This document shows, one piece after another, positions 58,125 to 64,000 of a DNA stretch of 64,000 nucleotides. Origin of the DNA: Bryobacterales bacterium (lineage in GTDB: Bacteria > Acidobacteriota > Terriglobia > Bryobacterales > Bryobacteraceae); the NCBI GenBank assembly GCA_016716385.1, contig JADJWL010000005.1, positions 434,001 to 498,000 of the forward strand, given 5' to 3'. Made by a program: the position numbers and the translations under genes. The notes under the pieces are model-generated. The model was not told where the DNA came from and ran no database searches. It saw only the letters and a list, made by a program, of their open reading frames with translations. Each line of letters opens with the position of its first letter. The stretch's first letter is position 1.

Positions 58125-59209
58125 TCGCGGGGAAAGCCGTCACGGCTGAGAAGAAGCGCCTCAGTCCGTTCGAGCAGTACCTCAGCCTCTGGGTCGGATT
58201 GTGCATGGTTGCTGGCGTCCTGCTGGGCAAGCTCCTCCCTGGGCTCATCGACGGACTGCGCCGGATGGAGTTCGGAGAGGCCAGCCAGATCAACGCGCCT
58301 ATCGCCGTCCTAATCTGGCTCATGATCGTTCCGATGATGATGAAGGTCGACTTCGCGGCGATTCGCGGGGTCGGCAGACGGCCGCGCGGCCTCGTGATCA
58401 CGCTCTTCGTGAACTGGTTGGTCAAACCGTTTTCGATGGCCCTGTTCGCATGGTTCTTCTTCCGGTATGTCTTCGCTGCCTGGATTCCCGAGGCGGATGC
58501 AGATCAGTACATCGCCGGCGCGATCATCCTGGCAGCCGCGCCCTGCACGGCCATGGTCTTCGTGTGGAGCTATCTGAGCGATGGCGACCCTGCCTACACT
58601 CTGGTGCAGGTTTCGGTGAACGACCTGATCATGCTCGTTCTGTTCGCGCCGATCGTGCGGTTTCTGGTCAGCGGTGCGTCGTCGCTCGAAGTGCCGTTTC
58701 ACGTGCTGCTGTATTCGGTGGTGATCTTCATCGTGATTCCGCTCACCATCGGGATCCTTCTGCGGCACTACTTCATCCGCCGCCACGGGATCGCATGGTT
58801 CGAACAGGAGCTGCTGCCGCGGTTCGCGCCCGTCAGCATGATGGCGCTGCTGGCGACGCTGGTGCTGATCTTCGGATTTCAGGCGGACAACATCACGGGC
58901 AAGTTCCTGCACGTCGTCCTGATTGCCGTGCCGATTCTGATTCAGGTCTACTTCAACTCATCGCTTGCCTACGGGCTGATGCGGCTGTTCAAGGTGGAGT
59001 ATGCGGTTGCCGCACCGGGAGCGTTGATCGGAGCCAGCAATTTCTTCGAACTCGCGGTGGCGACCGCAATCGCGCTGTTCGGCCCCGGGTCGGGCGCGGC
59101 GCTGGCGACCGTGGTCGGCGTGCTGATCGAGGTGCCGGTCATGCTGTCGGTCTGCTCCATCTGCAATCGCACCCGGCACTGGTTCCCCCCGCCGCAGACC
59201 GCGCATTAA
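58118..59209 (+). CDS. acr3: Arsenite efflux permease Acr3 (ArsB/Acr3 family)
   Basis: 363 residues with ten hydrophobic segments starting SLWVGLCMVAGVLLGKLLPG. The Acr3 signature cysteine lies in AAPCTAMVFVWSYLSDGDP, essential for arsenite transport in characterised members, and the conserved glutamate is in GASNFFELAVATAIALFGP. It extrudes As(III) from the cytoplasm driven by the proton motive force. It is the first gene of the arsenic island, upstream of arsR and the arsEFG set. No arsC arsenate reductase is seen in the window. The gene may be leaderless (see the promoter entry). Confidence 0.94.
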   Translation: MAVAGKAVTAEKKRLSPFEQYLSLWVGLCMVAGVLLGKLLPGLIDGLRRMEFGEASQINAPIAVLIWLMIVPMMMKVDFAAIRGVGRRPRGLVITLFVNWLVKPFSMALFAWFFFRYVFAAWIPEADADQYIAGAIILAAAPCTAMVFVWSYLSDGDPAYTLVQVSVNDLIMLVLFAPIVRFLVSGASSLEVPFHVLLYSVVIFIVIPLTIGILLRHYFIRRHGIAWFEQELLPRFAPVSMMALLATLVLIFGFQADNITGKFLHVVLIAVPILIQVYFNSSLAYGLMRLFKVEYAVAAPGALIGASNFFELAVATAIALFGPGSGAALATVVGVLIEVPVMLSVCSICNRTRHWFPPPQTAH

Positions 59210-59285
59210 CCCACCCGGCCGCTCTTTCGGTGGGGTCTTTGCCCCAGCCGGATGACGGGTCAGTCACTAAGTCCCACGTCTTGAA

Positions 59286-59307
59286 CATTTGGCCAATTGG
59301 CCAAATG
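59286..59307 (+). promoter_or_regulatory. Perfect 22-bp palindrome overlapping arsR start, candidate ArsR operator
   Basis: The half-site CATTTGGCCAA is followed directly by its reverse complement TTGGCCAAATG, symmetric over all 22 bases. The last three bases are the arsR ATG (59305-59307). ArsR/SmtB dimers bind such dyads and are released by As(III), so autoregulation by steric block is likely. It is the best palindrome in the island. Confidence 0.65.
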
Positions 59308-59652
59308 CGTGCATCTTCCATTCCCGTGGACGCAAAAACTCTCAACCGGATGGCGGCGCAGGCACGGGTTCTCAAAGCCCTGGCGCACCCCACGCGGCTG
59401 TTCATCGTAGACCAACTCTCCCGCCATGAAATCTGCGTGTGCGAGTTGACGGACCTCATCGGCGCGGACATCTCGACCGTGTCGAAGCATCTGAGCGTGC
59501 TGCGGTCGGCGGGAGTGCTGACCGATGAACGCCGGGGCGCGCAGGTCTTCTACCGTCTCCGAACGGACGCCGTGCGCCCCGTCCTGGCTGGCGCGCGGGA
59601 GATTGTGCAATCGTTCGCCAGGGAACAGGTGGAACTGGCCAAGGCCGGGTAA
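59305..59652 (+). CDS. arsR: ArsR-family metalloregulatory repressor
   Basis: 115 residues from ATG 59305, or from GTG 59326 if the first start is not used (no Shine-Dalgarno is evident at either). The winged helix is visible in RVLKALAHPTRLFIVDQLSR, the As(III)-binding ICVCELTDLIG (Cys44 and Cys46) lies in helix 3 as in the classical ArsR, and DISTVSKHLSVLRSAGVLTD is the recognition helix. It probably represses acr3 and the downstream arsE-arsG genes until arsenite binds. The 22-bp palindrome at its start is its likely operator. The arsE ribosome site AAGGAGG overlaps its stop. Confidence 0.92.
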   Translation: MRASSIPVDAKTLNRMAAQARVLKALAHPTRLFIVDQLSRHEICVCELTDLIGADISTVSKHLSVLRSAGVLTDERRGAQVFYRLRTDAVRPVLAGAREIVQSFAREQVELAKAG

Positions 59653-59667
59653 GGAGGAACACAGACG

Positions 59668-59916
59668 ATGCCCGCACATATCCAGATCCTCGGCACCGGA
59701 TGTCCAAACTGCAAGAAGCTGGCAGAGGTGACCGAGGCGGCGGCCCAGGAGTTGGGGCTGTCCTACGACGTGGAGAAAGTCACGGAGATCACGAAGATTC
59801 TCGGCTTCGGTGTGGCGCGGACGCCGGCACTGGTGATGGACGGTGAAGTCCTGGCGAGCGGCAGGATCCCGTCGCTCGATGAGATGAAGGGGCTGTTGGG
59901 GAGGAAAGCATCATGA
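59668..59916 (+). CDS. arsE: ArsE-like small thioredoxin-fold protein
   Basis: 82 residues: MPAHIQILGTGCPNCKKLAE followed by GFGVARTPALVMDGEVLASG. The redox motif is GCPNCKKL and the cis-Pro is in ARTPAL, the pattern of the 'redox-active disulfide protein 2' thioredoxins. In Shewanella the arsE-arsF-arsG set was described for reduction of nitroaryl arsenicals and efflux of the amino products. Gene order and size here match arsE. Its TGA overlaps the arsF ATG as ATGA, so the two are co-translated. Confidence is high for fold and moderate for the specific role. Confidence 0.82.
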   Translation: MPAHIQILGTGCPNCKKLAEVTEAAAQELGLSYDVEKVTEITKILGFGVARTPALVMDGEVLASGRIPSLDEMKGLLGRKAS

Positions 59917-60386
59917 GTGCGAAGACGGCTGTCAAAGCGCTTCTCCTGGTGTTCGTCGCGGCCAGCCTGACCAGCGTTCTGCTGCAGGAGGTGCGCAAGT
60001 CCGATTCAGAGGCGGCTGCCGCCCTTCCGGAGGTGGAATTTCCGCAAGACCGGCAGATCACGGTGTCCTATTTCTATACGACGGTGCGCTGCCCGACGTG
60101 CCGGAAGATCGAAGCGTTCTCGAAAGAAGCGGTGGAGGGCCGCTTCGCGCGCTAGATTCTCGACGGGTTGGTAGTGTTCCGCGCAGTCGATGTCGAGTCG
60201 CCTGAGAACCAGCACTTCACGAAGCGCTACGAGCTGTTTACGAAGTCGCTCGTCGTCTCGGAGAGCGAAGGCGGCAAGGAACTGCGCTGGAAGAACCTGG
60301 AGAAGGTCTGGGAACTGACGGGCGATCCCAAGGCGTTTCACGACTATGTAGAGTCCGAGGTCCGGGAGTTTCTGAGGAGGCAATAG
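59913..60386 (+). pseudogene. arsF: ArsF-type nitroreductase subunit gene interrupted by in-frame TAG
   Basis: The open frame starts with a signal-anchor-like MSAKTAVKALLLVFVAASLT and contains YTTVRCPTCRKIEAFSKEAV, the CxxC thioredoxin-like core of the family. TAG at 60153-60155 stops it after GRFAR. The same frame continues without any indel: ILDGLVVFRAVDVESPENQH, then KELRWKNLEKVWELTG and VREFLRRQ. Both halves together match the ArsF/nitrophenyl-compound nitroreductase subunit (about 157 residues). One base change (for example GAG to TAG) explains it. It could be a nonsense mutation, a sequencing error, or amber suppression. A TTG at 60168 might restart translation. The family role is reduction of nitroaryl arsenicals. 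Confidence 0.8.
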
Positions 60387-61081
60387 TGGACCCCCTGTTC
60401 CTCATGCTGGCGACGGCGCTCTGGCTCGGCGTTCTCACGTCGATCAGCCCGTGCCCGCTCGCGACCAACATCGCGGCCATTTCGTTCATCAGCCGTGGCG
60501 TGGAGGAACCCCGCCGCGTGCTGGTGACCGGAATTCTGTACACCGTGGGCCGTATGCTGACGTACCTCGGATTGGGAGCGCTGCTCGTGGCGACCGCGCT
60601 TTCCGTGCCGCAGATTTCGGGTTTTCTGCAGTCCACACTGAACAAGTTTCTGGGTCCGCTGCTGATTCTGGTGGGGATGTTTCTCGTTGGACTGATCGGC
60701 TGGAATTTTCAGACATCGGCGGGGGGCGAGTCGGTTCAGGGCAAGCTGCGGGGCTGGGGTCCGGTTGGGGCAGTGCTGCTGGGAATGCTGTTTGCGCTCT
60801 CATTCTGCCCGGTATCAGCGGCGCTGTTCTTCGGCAGCCTGATTCCGCTGTCGGTGACGCACCAGTCGAGTGTGCTGGCGCCCGCGGTATACGGAATCGG
60901 AACCGCGTTGCCCGTGTTCGGCTTCGCCGCTCTCCTTGCGCTTGGAGCGCAGTCGGTGGGCCGCGCATTTGACCGGCTGACGTCGTTCGAACGCTGGGGA
61001 CGCATGGCGACGGGCGTGGCGTTTATCGGGGTGGGCGTGTACCTGACGCTGACCCATGTGTTCGGGATGCAACTGCGATAG
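60386..61081 (+). CDS. arsG: ArsG-type aromatic arsenical efflux permease
   Basis: 231 residues, GTG start overlapping the arsF stop, with GAGGAGG upstream. Six to seven membrane segments belong to the DsbD/CcdA-like group: LMLATALWLGVLTSISPCPL begins with the Pro-Cys motif, and a second Cys lies in LLGMLFALSFCPVSAALF. The pattern matches ArsG, the efflux permease for aminoaryl arsenicals in the arsEFG system. It is encoded directly after arsF and is probably co-translated. Alternative identities are a cytochrome c biogenesis CcdA-type or SafE-type transporter, but the arsenic context favours ArsG. Confidence 0.84.
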   Translation: MDPLFLMLATALWLGVLTSISPCPLATNIAAISFISRGVEEPRRVLVTGILYTVGRMLTYLGLGALLVATALSVPQISGFLQSTLNKFLGPLLILVGMFLVGLIGWNFQTSAGGESVQGKLRGWGPVGAVLLGMLFALSFCPVSAALFFGSLIPLSVTHQSSVLAPAVYGIGTALPVFGFAALLALGAQSVGRAFDRLTSFERWGRMATGVAFIGVGVYLTLTHVFGMQLR

Positions 61082-61101
61082 GCAAGGAAAGGGCTAAGAC
61101 C

Positions 61102-61515
61102 ATGAAGATCAAAGTGCTGCTGTGCAACTGCAAGGGACTGTGCGCCTCGTTCAAGGACAGCGACTTCAACACGCTGCCGTTCGCCGTGGAAAGCGAACTG
61201 GATGTGTCCTACGTGTCGCTTCACCCGCAGACGTGCGGGCAGGGTGGCAACGAACTCCTCATGGACCTGATGCGCTCGGCCGACGAGGAAACCTACATTC
61301 TCAGCGGCGCGTGCGCTCCGGAGGCGCAGGAGAAGCTGTTCAAGAAGGCGATGCGATTGACCGGTTTCCCGCCCGAACGCTTCGTTCCGGTCGACATCCG
61401 GATGACGGACAACGACGGGGTTCTGGAGCGACTGCGGGAAAGCGTGGACAAACTGGTGCAGATCGAGGCGCCGCCGCGGGCCGTGGAAGGTGCGGGTCAT
61501 TGTCTGTGTTCGTGA
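61102..61515 (+). CDS. Cysteine-rich protein resembling HdrA/hydrogenase FeS subunit
   Basis: 137 residues. Seven cysteines are visible: Cys8, Cys10 and Cys14 in VLLCNCKGLCASF, Cys45 in HPQTCGQGG, Cys71 in LSGACAPEAQ, and Cys134/Cys136 at the end (GHCLCS). The N-terminus resembles the CxCxG motif of heterodisulfide-reductase A and hydrogenase iron-sulfur subunits. It most likely carries an FeS or disulfide centre. Its place between arsG and a ferredoxin suggests electron transfer for arsenical reduction, which is inference. The gene begins 20 bases after arsG with AAGG upstream. Confidence 0.65.
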   Translation: MKIKVLLCNCKGLCASFKDSDFNTLPFAVESELDVSYVSLHPQTCGQGGNELLMDLMRSADEETYILSGACAPEAQEKLFKKAMRLTGFPPERFVPVDIRMTDNDGVLERLRESVDKLVQIEAPPRAVEGAGHCLCS

Positions 61516-61523
61516 GGACGGCC

Positions 61524-61838
61524 ATGACGCATCCAAAGGTGCCGCGGGAGAAGATCCCCTGGTTTCCCGTGATCAATGCCGATGCCTGCATTCACGACCG
61601 CGAATGCATCGACTTCTGCAGGAACGATGTCTTCGACTGGAATGAGGCCTTGGGGCTGCCCGAGGTGAACCGGCCCAATAACTGTGTTGTGGCTTGCGAC
61701 GCGTGCGCGCAGATCTGTCCCTCCGAGGCGATCAGCTTCCCGGATCCGACAGAGTTCAAGGCGACGATGCGGAAGCTGATCTCGGAGGCCTACCGTGAGG
61801 CGGAGGCAAGCGACCTGGTGTCGGTCCGCCCCGGCTAG
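61524..61838 (+). CDS. Ferredoxin-type 4Fe-4S protein
   Basis: 104 residues from ATG 61524. Cysteines are arranged as C22-x5-C28-x3-C32 (ACIHDRECIDFC) and C54-x3-C58-x2-C61-x3-C65-P (NCVVACDACAQICPSEAI), a 7-Cys set able to hold one or two 4Fe-4S clusters. The first motif is degenerate compared with CxxCxxC. It probably donates low-potential electrons to a reductase. It follows the cysteine-rich gene by eight bases and is the last gene of the arsenic island; its stop overlaps the convergent FG-GAP gene by four bases. Confidence 0.82.
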   Translation: MTHPKVPREKIPWFPVINADACIHDRECIDFCRNDVFDWNEALGLPEVNRPNNCVVACDACAQICPSEAISFPDPTEFKATMRKLISEAYREAEASDLVSVRPG

Positions 61839-63022
61839 CGCGCCGGATTTTCGTACCACACGACGCCGAGCCCGGTGGTTTCCTCGCACGTGATGACATC
61901 GAGGTCCCCGTCGCCATCGAGGTCAACCAACTCGATCAGGTCGTACTTCACGCCTTCCGGACCGCTGATTTCGTGCGGACGCCACTGCTGTTCTACCGGG
62001 CTGTCGGCATAAGACAGCCACATCACCCCGGAAAGATCGCCCTTCGCCTGCTCGCAGGAAAAGATCAGATCCGGCTTGCCGTCGAGATCGATGTCGGCGA
62101 CGCGGACCGCCTTCACGGTTCCCACGCCTTCGGGCAGGCGGATGCGGTAGTTCTGCCAGGCGAGCCCTCCACGATTGCGGCGGCGGTGGAAGTAGATCCA
62201 GTCGGGCTTGGCGGTGGAGATCACGTCGACGAGGCCGTCGCCGTCGAGATCGGCGGTCGTGAGGAACATCACTTCTTCGCCGAGCGCGCCCACCGGGCGC
62301 CTAGTCCAGGGCTGATGCAGCGCCGGCGAATCCTTGCCGGGATTGTCCAGCCAGAAGACGCCGCTACGCTCGCCCTTGCGGTCGGAGATCAGCAGGTCGA
62401 GATCGCCGTCGCCGTCCATGTCGTGCGCTTCGATCGACATGATCCAACCGACGGGTGTCATGGGAAACCAGCGCCAGGCGGCGAGGTCGCGGGGGTTCGG
62501 CGGAGAGGCGAACCAGCCCACCTGGGCATTGCGGTTCTTCCCGCCCGCCACCAGATCGATCCCGTGCAGTCCGTCGATGTCCACCGGCAGGGCGAACATC
62601 CACTGCATCACCAGGTGCGCGGCGGGCAGGCGCCCGGTAGTCCACGCTTTGGGATCCAGGATGCGATCGCGCGACGGACCCCAATGCACGTGGATCGCCT
62701 GCTCGGAACCCTCGGACGAACTGACGACATCGGAGGCGCCATCGCCGTCGAGATCCACAAAGACGGCGTCTTCGGGCGAGGCCACCTCGCCCACCGTCAC
62801 GTTGGGCCAAGGCTGGCGGGTCTGCTTCGGACCGGGATTCAGGTAGACGCGTACGACGCCCCCCTCTTCCCAGCCAGTGACAATGTCCTGGAGTCCGTCG
62901 CCGTTGATATCGGCCAGCCGGACGCCGTCTGCGCCTTGCGAGGCGTTGTCGATGGTGTGCCGCTTCCAGGCGCCTTGCAGGACGAACGAGCAGAGCAGGG
63001 CAAGAATCGCGAGTCGCATCAA
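61835..63022 (-). CDS. Secreted FG-GAP/VCBS repeat protein
   Basis: 395 residues, signal peptide MMRLAILALLCSFVLQGAW. The propeller repeats are visible as calcium-binding FG-GAP loops: ADINGDGLQDIVTG, VDLDGDGASDVVSS, HDMDGDGDLDLLIS, ADLDGDGLVDVIST, ADIDLDGKPDLIFS and VDLDGDGDLDVITC. They form a seven-bladed integrin-like beta-propeller outside the cytoplasm. Such proteins are abundant in Acidobacteria and Planctomycetes, with unknown roles. Its ATG overlaps the antiporter stop (ATGA) so it may be co-transcribed with it. It is convergent with the ferredoxin. Confidence 0.87.
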   Translation of the reverse strand: MMRLAILALLCSFVLQGAWKRHTIDNASQGADGVRLADINGDGLQDIVTGWEEGGVVRVYLNPGPKQTRQPWPNVTVGEVASPEDAVFVDLDGDGASDVVSSSEGSEQAIHVHWGPSRDRILDPKAWTTGRLPAAHLVMQWMFALPVDIDGLHGIDLVAGGKNRNAQVGWFASPPNPRDLAAWRWFPMTPVGWIMSIEAHDMDGDGDLDLLISDRKGERSGVFWLDNPGKDSPALHQPWTRRPVGALGEEVMFLTTADLDGDGLVDVISTAKPDWIYFHRRRNRGGLAWQNYRIRLPEGVGTVKAVRVADIDLDGKPDLIFSCEQAKGDLSGVMWLSYADSPVEQQWRPHEISGPEGVKYDLIELVDLDGDGDLDVITCEETTGLGVVWYENPAR

Positions 63023-64000
63023 TCTTCGGCGCCCTCTTCCGCCAGCAGACCCATGATCGCACGCACCGCCGGAACATCCTGCGTTTCCGCGAGGACCAGG
63101 ATGGAGTCACCGGCCTGCAGGACCGTCCCGCCGCGCGGGGCGAGGTAGTCGTCGTCGCGGTTGATCAGGACGATGAGCGAGGTCTTGGGCAGCTTGAGAT
63201 CCACCAGTTGCTTTCCGGCGGCAGGAGAATCGGGGGGAAGCTGCATCTCGAACATGTTGCTGCGCGACTTCGCGGGAGGAACGAACTCGATCGGATACTG
63301 CTTGCGCCTGACCAGCGGAACATCGAGACGCAGCCATCGCGCGACGAGAGGAATCGTGCTGCCTTGCAGGAGTACCGATGCCAGAACTGCGAAGAAGACG
63401 AGGTTGAACAACTCGTCGGCGCCGTCCACCCCGGCCAGCTTAGGAAACGTGGCGAGGATAATCGGCGCGGCCCCGCGCAGTCCGACCCAGGAGATGAGAA
63501 CCCGTTCGCGCAGACTCATCCTGGCGAGCGCCAGGCTCACGAAAACGCTCACCGGACGCGCGACGAACATCAGGAAGAAGGCGACAGCCAGCCCGGCGCC
63601 CGCGACCGACGGAAGACGGCTCGGGAACACGAGCAGGCCGAGGACGAGGAACATGGCGATCTGCATCAGCCATGCGAGCCCGTCGTGGAAGCGGATCAGG
63701 CTGCGCTTATGGATGAAATCGCCGTCGCCGATCAGAATGCCGGCGAGGTAGACCGCCAGGAAGCCGTTACCGCCGAGCAACGCCGTTCCCCCGTAGGTAA
63801 ACAGGACCAGCGTGAGCGTCAGGACCGGGTACAGTCCGTCGGAATCCAACCGGATCCGGTTCAACAGGTGAACCGACGCCTTGCCGACCACCCAGCCGGC
63901 GAGGGCGCCGATCGACATTTGTACGACAAACAATGTGAGGAGTGACCACGGGGAACGGTCCGGCTGTGCGAGCAGCGCAATCATCCCGATGGTGAGGAAG
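63019..64000 (-). CDS. K+/H+ or Na+/H+ antiporter with C-terminal TrkA-C domain, partial
   Basis: The coding frame is open to the window edge, so the N-terminus is missing. The visible 327 residues hold membrane helices of the CPA1/NhaP2 type: LYPVLTLTLVLFTYGGTALL, GNGFLAVYLAGILIGDGDF, and SWVGLRGAAPIILATFP, the conserved motif near the ion site. The end is a TrkA-C (RCK_C) domain (FEMQLPPDSPAAGKQLVDLK and SILVLAETQ). It resembles NhaP2/CvrA K+/H+ antiporters of the inner membrane. The internal ATG at 63984 is not the true start, since FLTIG precedes it in frame. Confidence 0.85.
   Translation of the reverse strand, partial: FLTIGMIALLAQPDRSPWSLLTLFVVQMSIGALAGWVVGKASVHLLNRIRLDSDGLYPVLTLTLVLFTYGGTALLGGNGFLAVYLAGILIGDGDFIHKRSLIRFHDGLAWLMQIAMFLVLGLLVFPSRLPSVAGAGLAVAFFLMFVARPVSVFVSLALARMSLRERVLISWVGLRGAAPIILATFPKLAGVDGADELFNLVFFAVLASVLLQGSTIPLVARWLRLDVPLVRRKQYPIEFVPPAKSRSNMFEMQLPPDSPAAGKQLVDLKLPKTSLIVLINRDDDYLAPRGGTVLQAGDSILVLAETQDVPAVRAIMGLLAEEGAED

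Noticed and set aside
59213..59260. Intrinsic terminator after acr3 (CCCACC/GGTGGG stem)
   Set aside because: The loop is 13 bases and the T run is only three, and the island probably continues through this point.
60153..60155. Selenocysteine or pyrrolysine codon in arsF
   Set aside because: Selenocysteine uses TGA, not TAG. Pyrrolysine would need pylT/pylS, not seen, and the site is not in a methylamine enzyme. A plain nonsense change or error is simpler.

Overview
The window is about 64 kb of high-GC, gene-dense bacterial chromosome. Four secreted proteins carry the C-terminal domain I recognise as TIGR03437, a family named from Solibacter paralogues. There is also a Solibacter-type TonB-dependent receptor, and many periplasmic enzymes have twin-arginine signals. 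Together these point to Acidobacteriota, order Bryobacterales or a Solibacter relative. That assignment is an inference from gene families, not from a marker-gene comparison.

Layout. 1-4524: the end of a TonB-dependent receptor, two paralogous CxxCH/TIGR03437 secreted proteins, and a CopG-type/PIN toxin-antitoxin pair with an operator-like inverted repeat over the antitoxin start. 4526-10299: RidA, motAB, an amidase, prmA-selA, and tRNA-Pro(CGG). 10721-17911: a cell-surface block with a FadL-type porin (apparent CTG start), an SGNH-fold protein lacking its catalytic residues, a large Kelch/TIGR03437 protein and two unrecognised proteins. 18220-22423: a Phd/PIN pair with a frameshifted toxin, a non-coding stretch, and a beta-propeller gene coupled to another TIGR03437 protein. 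22649-24769: a phage-terminase-like cassette (NALKSTGPRT protein, CxxC small protein, truncated terminase ATPase) with two kinds of tandem repeat inside and a decayed copy of one gene at its end. 24843-44706: mostly housekeeping genes, namely sppA, Gfo/Idh oxidoreductase, BsuPI-domain protein, sbcCD, folE with two PTPS paralogues, TlpA-glcD, an AAA+ ATPase, an isomerase-murQ-murA-rhodanese operon, an ECF sigma/anti-sigma pair and rsmA. 44727-58077: DinB, an orphan antitoxin, an ECF42-type sigma locus with a DGPF protein and a DUF1579 remnant, BNR/MoaD, esterase, acyl-CoA synthetase, serS, a 46-residue zinc protein not previously delimited here, and hemB-rhaB-guaD-trmFO-xer. 58118-61838: an arsenic island. 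61835-64000: an FG-GAP repeat protein and the C-terminal part of a K+/H+ antiporter.

The arsenic island is the most interesting system. It holds acr3, arsR and a set matching arsE-arsF-arsG (nitroarsenical reduction and aminoaryl-arsenical efflux). Two further genes follow in the same direction, a cysteine-rich HdrA-like protein and a ferredoxin, which could supply electrons. The arsF reading frame is interrupted by a single in-frame TAG. A perfect 22-bp palindrome overlaps the arsR start, and acr3 appears to be leaderless. The terminase-like cassette is the second candidate for an undescribed element. Several other loci look decayed: the frameshifted PIN toxin, the orphan antitoxin and the DUF1579 stub.
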